This document shows, one piece after another, positions 1 to 9,419 of a stretch of 64,000 nt of DNA (within the stretch, counting starts at the first letter, position 1; each line of letters starts with the position of its first letter). Origin of the DNA: Microbispora corallina (GTDB lineage Bacteria; Actinomycetota; Actinomycetes; Streptosporangiales; Streptosporangiaceae); contig NZ_BOOC01000027.1 in NCBI RefSeq assembly GCF_016863035.1, positions 124,001 through 188,000 on the forward strand, given 5' to 3'. Both the position numbers and the translations under genes were made by a program. Below the pieces are notes generated by a model. It had not been told where the DNA came from. It saw only the letters and a program-made list of their open reading frames with translations, and did no database searches.

Positions 1-984
1 CACGGCGGCACGGTCCGGGCCGACGCGTCCGCCTCGCCCTCGCCGAGCGCCACGACTCCCTCGCCGCTGCCGAGCCCCCTCACCCGGACGCGACTGCCCG
101 GCGTGGACGCCACGATCTACGAGAACCCGGCCGACCCCGTGAAGCTCACCTACTACGAGGTGCAGGACACGGCCAAGGACGAGTGGATCGACTACCCGCG
201 GTCGACCGCCACGGGGACGTTCACGAAGGACGTCACCTACTGGCAGCAGTCGCTGTCCCCCGACCTCACGATCTCGGCCGGCCGCACGCGCAAGTACACG
301 AGCGACAACTACCACGGCGTGGACCTCGTCGACCGGGCCACCGGCGCCGTGCGGACCGTCAAGACCGTGAAGTACCCCCTGACGTACGAGTACGCCGACT
401 GGACGGCCGACAGCCGGCACCTGCTGCTGAGCGTCCGCAACCCGGGCGGCTCGACCTGGACCACCAAGGGCTTCGTCCTCGTGGACGCGGCGGCCGGGAC
501 CGCGACCGTGCGGCGGGTCAACGACCCGGCGATCAAGTACGGCCGGTTCTACTTCACCGGCGACGGCTCGGCGGTCGCCACCTGGTTCGACGACGGCGCG
601 TCGAGCGGCATCCGCTACTACGACCTCAAGGGGAACCTCCTGAAGACGCTCGCCGGCGTCGGCACGCCGTACAACACGCTGGCCGGGCTGTTCTCGCCGT
701 CCGGGGCGTCGATGGTGACGATGTGCGCCCACGACGAGGGCACGGCCTGCCTGTGGGACGCCTCCACAGGCGCCCCTACCGGCCGGATCTCCTCCGGCTG
801 CAGCAAGGTCCTCGGCTGGTGGGACGAGCGGCACCTGTTCTGCTGGACCCCGGTGGTGTCCAACGCGTCGAAGGTGGTCGTGATCGACCTGCGGGGGCAC
901 GTGCTGCGGACGCTGCTGGAGACGAGCGAGTCCGACCGGCTGGGCCCGTTCTACTCCCATGTCCGGCCCGCGGGCGCCAACTGA
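1..984 (+). CDS. Secreted or membrane-anchored WD40/TolB-like beta-propeller protein, 5' end missing
   Basis: The reading frame is open from the first base, so the N-terminus lies outside the window; 327 residues are visible. The visible part begins with a Ser/Pro/Thr/Ala-rich linker (about residues 8 to 30), which usually joins a membrane segment or signal peptide to an outer domain. It then shows repeated blade-like motifs such as YYDLKGNLLKTL, CLWDASTG and VVVIDLRGHVLRTL, typical of WD40 or TolB propellers. A GTG at 103 could act as a start but would drop the linker, so I treat it as internal. No catalytic residues are recognisable; the role is probably binding or scaffolding at the cell surface. 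It lies 66 nt upstream of another propeller protein on the same strand. Confidence 0.7.
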   Translation, partial: HGGTVRADASASPSPSATTPSPLPSPLTRTRLPGVDATIYENPADPVKLTYYEVQDTAKDEWIDYPRSTATGTFTKDVTYWQQSLSPDLTISAGRTRKYTSDNYHGVDLVDRATGAVRTVKTVKYPLTYEYADWTADSRHLLLSVRNPGGSTWTTKGFVLVDAAAGTATVRRVNDPAIKYGRFYFTGDGSAVATWFDDGASSGIRYYDLKGNLLKTLAGVGTPYNTLAGLFSPSGASMVTMCAHDEGTACLWDASTGAPTGRISSGCSKVLGWWDERHLFCWTPVVSNASKVVVIDLRGHVLRTLLETSESDRLGPFYSHVRPAGAN

Positions 985-1050
985 GCGTGACGCCCGGCAC
1001 ACTTCGGACGGCGGACCGAACCAGCCCCCGCCGCGATCCGTGGTAGGGGC

Positions 1051-3009
1051 ATGAGGACAACCATTCGTACGGCGGTAGCCGTCGCGCTGGCCGGGCTGCT
1101 GGCCACGGCGTGCGCCGGGAGCCGTACGGCACCCGGCCCGGCGGCGGTCGACCTGACCGGGAAGGTCCGGCTCGTCTCCTACACGAGCTGCGACGATATG
1201 GCCGCCGGGCTGCGCGAGACAGCGGCGGGCAACGTGACGCCCTGGGGCTTCGGCGACAACCTGATGATGCTCGCGCGCAGCGACGTCGCCCCCACCGCCA
1301 AGCAGGCCGTCCCCGCCGGCACGTACTCGACGACGAACGTCCAGGAGGCCGGCGTCGACGAGCCCGACCTGGTCAAGACCGACGGCCACCGCATCGTCAC
1401 CGTGACCAAGGGCGTGTTGCGGGTGGTCGACGCGGACAGCCACGCGGTGACCGGGACGCTGCGGCTCCTCCCCGAGGACCAGTCGTGGGCCCCGGCCGAC
1501 CTGCTGGTCTCGGGCGACCGGGCGCTGGTGCTGTTCCAGGGCGGCGGCATCCTGCCCTTCGGCGCCATGGCCAAGGTGCGGCCCGGGCTGACCGGCCCCC
1601 GCTACGTGCTGGTGGACCTGTCCGGCGGCCGGCCGGCGGTGCTCGGCTCGATGACCGTGAACGGCGCCCACGTGGACGCCCGGCAGGTCGGCTCGACCGT
1701 GCGGATCGTCGTCCGCTCCCAGCCGCAGATCACGTTCCCGACGCCGAAGGAGAACGCGTCCGAGAGCGAGATGACCGAGGCCAACCGGCAGGCCGTGCTG
1801 CGGGCCCCCGCCGACGCGTGGCTGCCCACGTACGACGTGGAGACGGGCGGCGCCACCCGCACCGAGCGGGTCGGCTGCGACCAGGTCAGCCACCCCGACG
1901 CCTTCACGGGCACGTCGATGCTGACCATCCACACGATCGACCTGTCGGCCGGGGCGGCGCCGTTCGCGTCGGACACCCCCGTCGCCGTGGCCGCCGACGG
2001 CGACACCGTCTACGCCACCCCGACGAGCCTCTACGTCACCAGCAACCCCCGTTGGTGGTTCCCCCGGCCCGTCGAGGACGTGGCGCCCGTCCCCGGCGCG
2101 ACCACGCCCGCGCCGACGCCGACGCCGACGCCGACCGCGCCGCCCGAGCTGACCGAGGTGCACCGGTTCGACATCGACGGCTCGGGCGCCCCGCGCTACG
2201 TCACCTCGGGGGCGGTCCCGGGCCGGCTGCTCAACCAGTACTCGCTCTCCGAGTACGAGGGCCACCTGAGGGTCGCCACGACCAGCGGCGCCGAGGTGTT
2301 CGGCGCGAGCCCGGGCACCGCGGAGAGCGGCGTCTACGTGCTCGACTCCGGCAGCCTCGCCCGCACCGGCGCGGTCATCGGCCTGGGCAGGGGCGAGCGG
2401 ATCTACTCGGTCCGCTTCATGGGCGACATCGGCTACGTGGTCACCTTCCGCCAGACCGACCCCCTGTACGCGCTGGACCTGCGGGACCCGGCCGCGCCGA
2501 AGGTGTCGGGCGAGCTGCAGATCACCGGCTACTCGGCCTACCTCCACCCCGGCGGCCCGGGGCGGCTGCTCGGCATCGGCCAGGAGGCGAACGGCAAGGG
2601 CCGGGCCCTCGGCACGCAGATCTCGCTGTTCGACGTCAGCGACCCGGCCGCGCCGAAGATCCTCTCGCGGTTCCACCAGCCCGACTCCGGCTCCGAGGCC
2701 GAGTGGGACCCGCACGCCTTCCTCTACTGGCCGCAGTCGGGGCTGGCCATGGTCCCACTGACCAACTGGTCGAAGGCCGGCGAGGAGGGCAGCGCGGCGC
2801 TCGTGCTCAAGGTGGGCGACGGCGGCATCGACCAGGAGGGCCTCATCCGCCACCCCCGCCCGGCGGCGCACGGCGACGCGGCGCCGGTGGACGAGGGCAT
2901 CCGCCGCTGCCTGATCATCGGCGACCACGTCTGGACCCTGTCCGACGCCGGCCTCAAGGTCAGCGACGCGGCCACGCTCGCCGACCAGGCCTGGATCCCC
3001 TTCGCCTGA
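1051..3009 (+). CDS. Lipoprotein with beta-propeller domain (Beta_propel, PF09826-like)
   Basis: This 652-residue protein starts with a lipoprotein signal peptide; the lipobox LATAC places the lipidated Cys at residue 21. Residues 96 to 110 contain the NVQEAGVDEPDLVKTDG signature of secreted proteins with a C-terminal beta-propeller. A Pro-Thr repeat linker lies near residues 351 to 365, and the C-terminal half continues with propeller-like strands. It should sit on the outer face of the membrane. No enzyme activity is known to me for this family; a binding role is likely. It follows the partial propeller gene by 66 nt and may share its transcript. The ATG at 1051 is chosen because the signal peptide begins there. 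Confidence 0.85.
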   Translation: MRTTIRTAVAVALAGLLATACAGSRTAPGPAAVDLTGKVRLVSYTSCDDMAAGLRETAAGNVTPWGFGDNLMMLARSDVAPTAKQAVPAGTYSTTNVQEAGVDEPDLVKTDGHRIVTVTKGVLRVVDADSHAVTGTLRLLPEDQSWAPADLLVSGDRALVLFQGGGILPFGAMAKVRPGLTGPRYVLVDLSGGRPAVLGSMTVNGAHVDARQVGSTVRIVVRSQPQITFPTPKENASESEMTEANRQAVLRAPADAWLPTYDVETGGATRTERVGCDQVSHPDAFTGTSMLTIHTIDLSAGAAPFASDTPVAVAADGDTVYATPTSLYVTSNPRWWFPRPVEDVAPVPGATTPAPTPTPTPTAPPELTEVHRFDIDGSGAPRYVTSGAVPGRLLNQYSLSEYEGHLRVATTSGAEVFGASPGTAESGVYVLDSGSLARTGAVIGLGRGERIYSVRFMGDIGYVVTFRQTDPLYALDLRDPAAPKVSGELQITGYSAYLHPGGPGRLLGIGQEANGKGRALGTQISLFDVSDPAAPKILSRFHQPDSGSEAEWDPHAFLYWPQSGLAMVPLTNWSKAGEEGSAALVLKVGDGGIDQEGLIRHPRPAAHGDAAPVDEGIRRCLIIGDHVWTLSDAGLKVSDAATLADQAWIPFA

Positions 3010-3016
3010 CGGGCCC

Positions 3017-3045
3017 GAGTCCCGGCCCGTCCGCGGGCCGGGCTC
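3017..3045. terminator. Bidirectional terminator hairpin between convergent genes
   Basis: The arms CCCGGCCCG (3021-3029) and CGGGCCGGG (3034-3042) are perfectly complementary around a 4-nt loop, extended by GAG/CTC. It sits exactly between the convergent propeller-lipoprotein and glpD genes and touches the glpD stop codon. There is no clear T-run, as is common in GC-rich actinomycetes. Confidence 0.6.
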
Positions 3046-4786
3046 AGGCCGTACGGCCCTCGGGGAGGGCGACGGGGACGATCTCGGGGGCGCCGAGGCG
3101 GATGGCGTCCGCGTCCTGGTCGGTGTCCTGCTCCTGCGAGGCGCGCTCGGCCTCCACGCGCTTGGTGTAGTACTCCACCTCGCGCTTGACCTGCTCGTCG
3201 TCCCAGCCCAGCGGGCCGGCCATCAGCTCGGCAGCCTCCTGGGCCACGGCCGTGCCCCGGTGGAACGTCTCGATCGAGATGCGCGTGCGGCGGGTCAGCG
3301 CGTCGTTCAGGTGCCGGGCGCCCTCGTGGGTGGCCGCGTAGACGACCTCGGCCCGCAGGTAGTCGTCGGCGCCGTTCAGCGGGCGCCCGAGGGAGGGGTC
3401 GTCCTCGATCAGCACGAGGACCTCGTCGATCATCGAGCCGTACCGCTCCAGCAGGTGCTCGATGCGGGCGACGTGCAGGCCGGAGGCGCGGGCGAGCCGG
3501 TGGCGGGAGTTCCACAGCGCCTGGTAGCCCTCCGCGCCCGCCAGCGGCACCTGGTCGGTGCAGGACACCGGGACCCTCTGGTCGAGCCCGTGCGCGACCG
3601 CGTCCACCGCGTCGGCGGCCATCACCCGGTAGGTCGTGAACTTGCCGCCCGCGACCATCACGAGCCCCGGCACGGGGTGGGTGACGACGTGCTCGCGCGA
3701 CAGCTTCGAGGTCTCCTCGGACTCCCCGGCCAGCAGCGGCCGCAGCCCGGCGTAAACGCCCTCGACGTCGTCCCTCGTCAGCGGCACCGACAGCACCGAG
3801 TTCACGTGGTCGAGCAGGTAGTCGATGTCGTTGCGGGAGGCCGCCGGATGGGCCTTGTCGAGCGTCCAGTCGGTGTCGGTGGTCCCGATGATCCAGTGCC
3901 GGCCCCACGGGATGACGAACAGCACGGACTTCTCGGTCCGCATGATGATCCCGCTCACCGAGTGGATCCGGTCGCGCGGCACGACGAGGTGGATGCCCTT
4001 GGACGCCCGCACGTGGATGCGGCCCCGGCCGCCCACGAGCTGCTGGATGTCGTCGGTCCACACGCCGGTCGCGTTGACCACCTGACGGGCCCTGATGTCC
4101 ATCTCGGCGCCCGTCTCCAGGTCGCGCACCCGCACGCCGGTGACCCGCTCGCCCTCCCGCAGGAAGCCGACCGCCTGGGCGCGCGAGGCCACCTGCGCGC
4201 CGTACGTCGCGGCCGTGCGGAGCATGGTCATCACGAACCGGGCGTCGTCGACCTGGGCGTCCCAGTACTGCACGGCACCCGTGAACGCCGCTCTACGCAG
4301 GGAGGGGGCCACCTTCAGGGCGCTGCGCCGCGACAGGTGCCGGTGCCCGGGGACCCCCCGGCGGAAGCCGAAGGAGAAGCCCAGCGTGTCGTAGAGCGCC
4401 AGGCCCGCCCCGATGTACGGCCGTTCCCAGCCCGTGTGGGTCAGCGGATAGAGGAACGGCACCGGCCTCACCAGGTGGGGGGCGATCCGCTGGAGCAGCA
4501 TCGAGCGCTCCCGCAGCGCCTCGCGGACGAGGTCGAAGTTGAGCTGCTCCAGATAGCGGAGCCCACCGTGGATCAGCTTCGACGACCGGGACGAGGTGCC
4601 CGAGGCGAAGTCCCGGGCCTCCACCAGCCCGACGGACAGGCCCCGGGTCACGGCGTCCAGCGCGACGCCCGCCCCCACCACGCCTCCGCCGATCACCACG
4701 ACGTCGAGTTCCTGCGCCTCCATCCGCGCGAGCGCCGCCGCGCGTTCTGCCGGGCCGAGACGTGCCGGGCCCATCCTCGCCGTCAT
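3044..4786 (-). CDS. glpD: Aerobic glycerol-3-phosphate dehydrogenase
   Basis: GlpD oxidises sn-glycerol 3-phosphate to dihydroxyacetone phosphate with FAD, passing electrons to the quinone pool at the inner face of the membrane. The FAD Rossmann motif VVVIGGGVVGAG is near residues 29 to 40, followed by the family motifs DFASGTSSRSSKLIHGGLRY and WGRHWIIGTTDTD, and the C-terminal helical domain is present. The length of 580 residues is normal. An upstream in-frame ATG at 4819 exists, but I chose 4786 because AGAGGGAG lies 4 nt before it. The gene is divergent from nagA across a 245-nt spacer that contains a perfect palindrome, so it is probably repressor-controlled. Confidence 0.95.
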   Translation of the reverse strand: MTARMGPARLGPAERAAALARMEAQELDVVVIGGGVVGAGVALDAVTRGLSVGLVEARDFASGTSSRSSKLIHGGLRYLEQLNFDLVREALRERSMLLQRIAPHLVRPVPFLYPLTHTGWERPYIGAGLALYDTLGFSFGFRRGVPGHRHLSRRSALKVAPSLRRAAFTGAVQYWDAQVDDARFVMTMLRTAATYGAQVASRAQAVGFLREGERVTGVRVRDLETGAEMDIRARQVVNATGVWTDDIQQLVGGRGRIHVRASKGIHLVVPRDRIHSVSGIIMRTEKSVLFVIPWGRHWIIGTTDTDWTLDKAHPAASRNDIDYLLDHVNSVLSVPLTRDDVEGVYAGLRPLLAGESEETSKLSREHVVTHPVPGLVMVAGGKFTTYRVMAADAVDAVAHGLDQRVPVSCTDQVPLAGAEGYQALWNSRHRLARASGLHVARIEHLLERYGSMIDEVLVLIEDDPSLGRPLNGADDYLRAEVVYAATHEGARHLNDALTRRTRISIETFHRGTAVAQEAAELMAGPLGWDDEQVKREVEYYTKRVEAERASQEQDTDQDADAIRLGAPEIVPVALPEGRTA

Positions 4787-4824
4787 GGGGCTCCCTCTGT
4801 GCGGCTTTACCTGCGTCACCTAAA

Positions 4825-4840
4825 GCTACCCGTGGGTAGC
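4825..4840. promoter_or_regulatory. 16-bp perfect palindrome upstream of glpD, candidate operator
   Basis: GCTACCC and GGGTAGC flank a 2-nt centre. The site lies 39 nt upstream of the glpD start codon, where a repressor would block the promoter. Which regulator binds it is unknown. Confidence 0.5.
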
Positions 4841-5031
4841 CAGACGCCAATCGCGCCTGCCCTTCTCTTTCCCATCGATCTTCCCAAATATCGGTTGACG
4901 TGGGCGAATTCACACCAAAGCGGGTAAGGCGCCCGCCGGGAGGGCGTACGGCCCCCTGCCCGAGCCACCACGGCCGCCCTGGGCGAACCCCCACGTGCGA
5001 GCCCGGGCACGGCCCCGCCAAGATGGGCCCC

Positions 5032-6174
5032 ATGAGCGTGACTCTCTCGGACGCCCGCGTCGTGACCCCGGACGGGGTCCACGACGGCTGGCTCACCATC
5101 GAGGACGGCAGGATCACCCACGTCGGCAGCGGCAGGGCGCCCGGCGCCGGGCTGAGCCTGGGCGGCCGCACGATCGTCCCGGGGTTCGTCGACATCCACA
5201 CCCACGGCGGCGCCGGCGGCTCCTACCCGGACGGCGATCCGGAGAGCGCGGCCGCGGTCGCCGCCTTCCACCTGGGCCGCGGCTCGACGACCGCGATGGC
5301 GAGCCTGGTCACCGCCGCCCCCGAGACGCTGGCCCGGGCGGCCTCGGCGCTGGCCGACCTCTGCGAGCAGGGCCTGGTCGCCGGCATCCACTTCGAGGGG
5401 CCGTACATCTCGAAGGCCCGGTGCGGCGCGCACAACCCGGCGCTGCTGCGCGACCCGGACCGGGGCGAGTTCCGGGAGCTGGTGCGGGCCGGCCGCGGGC
5501 ACGTCCGCATGATCACGATCGCGGCGGAGCTGCCCAACGCGATCGACGTGATCAGGGACGCCGCCGCCGAGGGCGTCATCGCCGCCGTCGGCCACAGCGA
5601 CGCGACGTACGAGCAGACGCTGGCGGGCGTCGAGGCGGGCGCCACCGTGGCGACCCACCTCTACAACGCGATGCCGGCGCTCAACCACCGGGAGCCGGGC
5701 CCGATCGCCGCCCTCCTGCAGGACGAACGGGTGACCGTCGAGCTCATCAACGACGGCGTCCACGTGCACCCGGCCATGCTGCGCCTGGCCATGCACGCCG
5801 CGGGCGCGAGCCGTACGGCCCTGATCACGGACGCGATGGCGGCGGCCGGCATGGGCGACGGCCGCTACCCGCTGGGCCCGATGACCGTGAACGTCGAGAA
5901 CGGCGTGGCGCGGCTGGCCGAGGGCGGCGCGATCGCGGGCAGCACGCTCACGATGGACGTCGCGTTCCGGCGCACGGTGCGGGAGGTCGGGCTCTCGCTG
6001 GTCGACGCCGCCCGGATGGCCTCGCTGACGCCGGCCCGCGTGCTCGGCCTGGACGGCGAGATCGGCTCGATCACCGTGGGCAAGCACGCCGACCTGGTGG
6101 TGCTCGACGGCGACCTGAACGTGGACGGCGTCATGAAGCGGGGCGCCTGGGTGCGCCGGCCCGCCGGCGCCTGA
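5032..6174 (+). CDS. nagA: N-acetylglucosamine-6-phosphate deacetylase
   Basis: NagA removes the acetyl group from N-acetylglucosamine 6-phosphate, giving glucosamine 6-phosphate for glycolysis or cell-wall synthesis. It is an amidohydrolase: the metal-binding HTH is at residues 56 to 58, the FEGPYIS motif with its Glu near 122, and VGHSDATYEQT and ITDAMAAAG follow with the further His and catalytic Asp. The length of 380 residues matches the family. An in-frame ATG at 4900 would add 44 residues that do not look like this family, so the start is placed at 5032. It stands alone, divergent from glpD, and ends at a strong terminator. Confidence 0.95.
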   Translation: MSVTLSDARVVTPDGVHDGWLTIEDGRITHVGSGRAPGAGLSLGGRTIVPGFVDIHTHGGAGGSYPDGDPESAAAVAAFHLGRGSTTAMASLVTAAPETLARAASALADLCEQGLVAGIHFEGPYISKARCGAHNPALLRDPDRGEFRELVRAGRGHVRMITIAAELPNAIDVIRDAAAEGVIAAVGHSDATYEQTLAGVEAGATVATHLYNAMPALNHREPGPIAALLQDERVTVELINDGVHVHPAMLRLAMHAAGASRTALITDAMAAAGMGDGRYPLGPMTVNVENGVARLAEGGAIAGSTLTMDVAFRRTVREVGLSLVDAARMASLTPARVLGLDGEIGSITVGKHADLVVLDGDLNVDGVMKRGAWVRRPAGA

Positions 6175-6183
6175 CGCGCCTGC

Positions 6184-6214
6184 GTCCGGGGCCCGCGGCA
6201 AACGGGCCCCGGAC
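6184..6214. terminator. Strong terminator between nagA and guaB3
   Basis: Perfect 12-bp arms GTCCGGGGCCCG (6184-6195) and CGGGCCCCGGAC (6203-6214) are separated by 7 nt. It serves the two convergent genes and again lacks a clear T-run. Confidence 0.75.
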
Positions 6215-6244
6215 GGGTCAATCCTGCGGCGGCCCCGGACGGGG

Positions 6245-7363
6245 TCAGGGCTGCGGCGGGGCGACGACGACCTCGACGCGCTGGAACTCCTTGAGGTCGG
6301 AGTAGCCCGCGGTGGCCATCGTGCGGCGCAGCGCGCCCATGAGGTTCATCGAGCCGTCGGCCAGCGACGACGGGCCGTGCAGGATCTGCTCCAGCGTGCC
6401 GATCGTGCCGAACTCGACGCGCTTGCCGCGCGGAAGCTCGGGGTGGTGGGCCTCCGAGCCCCAGTGGAAGCCGCGGCCGGGCGCCTCGGACGCCCGCGCG
6501 AGCGGGGAGCCCACCATGACGGCGTCGGCGCCGCAGGCGATCGCCTTGGCGATGTCGCCCGACCCGCCCATGCCGCCGTCCGCGATGACGTGGACGTACC
6601 GGCCGCCCGACTCGTCCATGTAGTCGCGGCGGGCGGCGGCGACGTCGGAGATCGCGGTGGCCATCGGCACGACGACGCCGAGGACGTTGCGGGTCGTGTG
6701 GGAGGCGCCGCCGCCGAAGCCGACCAGCACGCCGGCCGCGCCGGTCCGCATGAGGTGCAGGGCGGCCGTGTACGTGGCGCAGCCGCCGACGACGACCGGG
6801 ACGTCGAGCTCGTAGATGAACTGCTTCAGGTTGAGGGGCTCGGCCCGGCCGGACACGTGCTCGGCGGAGACCGTCGTGCCGCGGATGACGAAGATGTCGA
6901 CGCCCGCGTCGATCACGGCCTTGTGGTGCTGGACGGTCCGCTGCGGCGACAGGCGCACGGCCGTCGTCGCGCCCCCGGCCCGGATCTCCTCGATCCGCCG
7001 CCCGATGAGCTCGTCCCTGATCGGGGCGGTGTAGATCTCCTGCAGCCGGCGGGTCGCGGCCGCCGGGTCCATCGTGGCGACCTCCTCCAGCAGCGGGGCC
7101 GGGTCGTCGTACCGCGTCCACAGGCCCTCGAGGTCGAGCACGCCGAGCCCACCCAGCCGGCCGATCTCGATGGCCGTCGCCGGGGACACCACGCTGTCCA
7201 TCGGGCTCGCCACGAGGGGCGAGTCGAACCGGTAGGCGTCGATCTGCCAGGAGATCGAGACCTCCTCCGGGTCACGGGTGCGCCGGGAGGGCACGATGCC
7301 GATCTCGTCCAGGGCGTACGCCCGCCGCCCGCTCTTGCCGCGCCCGATCTCCACCTGAGTCAT
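6245..7363 (-). CDS. guaB3: GuaB3 family IMP dehydrogenase-related protein
   Basis: This 372-residue TIM-barrel protein belongs to the IMPDH/GMPR superfamily but has no CBS pair, as is usual for actinobacterial GuaB3. It lies 71 nt downstream of guaB on the same strand, the same order as in mycobacteria. The phosphate-binding and flap regions are recognisable (for example VIADGGMGGSGDIAKAIACG). The loop that holds the catalytic Cys in true IMPDH reads GGGASHTTR here, so the Cys position is His222. It may therefore not be a normal IMP dehydrogenase; a regulatory or different purine nucleotide activity is possible. The family call is firm, the reaction is not. Confidence 0.85.
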   Translation of the reverse strand: MTQVEIGRGKSGRRAYALDEIGIVPSRRTRDPEEVSISWQIDAYRFDSPLVASPMDSVVSPATAIEIGRLGGLGVLDLEGLWTRYDDPAPLLEEVATMDPAAATRRLQEIYTAPIRDELIGRRIEEIRAGGATTAVRLSPQRTVQHHKAVIDAGVDIFVIRGTTVSAEHVSGRAEPLNLKQFIYELDVPVVVGGCATYTAALHLMRTGAAGVLVGFGGGASHTTRNVLGVVVPMATAISDVAAARRDYMDESGGRYVHVIADGGMGGSGDIAKAIACGADAVMVGSPLARASEAPGRGFHWGSEAHHPELPRGKRVEFGTIGTLEQILHGPSSLADGSMNLMGALRRTMATAGYSDLKEFQRVEVVVAPPQP

Positions 7364-7434
7364 TCCCCTGTTCTTTCCCCTTCATGGAGCACGGCCCCCG
7401 TGGCCGCCGCCCGCGGGAGCCGTGCCGTCGCCCG

Positions 7435-8958
<1,524 letters not shown>

Positions 8959-9032
8959 TCAGTCTAGTGGCCCCTCCCAAACCGGGTCCGGCGGACCTGT
9001 CAAGCCCCCGGAGGCGTACGGGACAGCGACAA

Positions 9033-9064
9033 AGTGGGGGGACCGGCGGACCGGTCCCCCCACT
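9033..9064 (-). terminator. 13-bp terminator-like hairpin upstream of guaB
   Basis: Arms AGTGGGGGGACCG (9033-9045) and CGGTCCCCCCACT (9052-9064) pair perfectly around a 6-nt loop. Read on the minus strand it is followed by TTTGTCG, so it would stop a leftward transcript. No gene is known to end there: it is 117 nt upstream of the guaB start. Confidence 0.5.
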
Positions 9065-9178
9065 GCGCGTCGTGCCGGCCACGCCGTCGAGCCCCCCTCC
9101 GCGCCCGAGCGACGCGGCGTATCGGCTGACGCTGAGTCAAGGATGCGTCACTCAACGTCCGTACGCAATGTCTGAACG

Positions 9179-9198
9179 TGCAACTGCAGAAAGTTGCA
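9179..9198. promoter_or_regulatory. Inverted repeat, candidate operator
   Basis: TGCAACT (9179-9185) and AGTTGCA (9192-9198) are perfect inverted copies separated by 6 nt. The site lies in the AT-rich part of the spacer, about 220 nt upstream of the regulator gene at 9420. It could bind that regulator or another dimeric protein. Confidence 0.35.
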
Positions 9199-9207
9199 TT
9201 TCACCGC

Positions 9208-9229
9208 GTTTCGAAAGTGCGAACGAAAC
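9208..9229. promoter_or_regulatory. Second inverted repeat, candidate operator
   Basis: GTTTCG (9208-9213) and CGAAAC (9224-9229) are inverted copies separated by 10 nt, one helical turn from the previous repeat. Short arms make this a weak call. Confidence 0.25.
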
Positions 9230-9419
9230 AAAAGCAGCCGCTCCAATCCACACAAAAGCCACCATGTCCAGTCGCCAGAATGTGCGAACACCCCTACCGC
9301 GAGCAAAAGCCGAGCTATTCTCGCGACCCGTATCTCGAGGCGAGGGATCAGTCTCCGGGAGTTCCGCGCGCGGGGCGCCCGGAGCGTTTCGGCAAGCGGA
9401 ACCACCAACGGAGCGACCC

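Noticed and set aside
4894..4925. TTGACG-containing promoter for nagA
   Set aside because: There is no matching -10 at 16 to 18 nt, so I do not annotate it.
4816..6201. Long frame opposite nagA
   Set aside because: It is a shadow of nagA, rich in Arg, His and Gly, with no domain.
9148..9408. 86-residue minus-strand reading frame in the guaB upstream spacer
   Set aside because: No ribosome binding site and no recognisable protein pattern; the frame overlaps the candidate operators and runs into the regulator leader.
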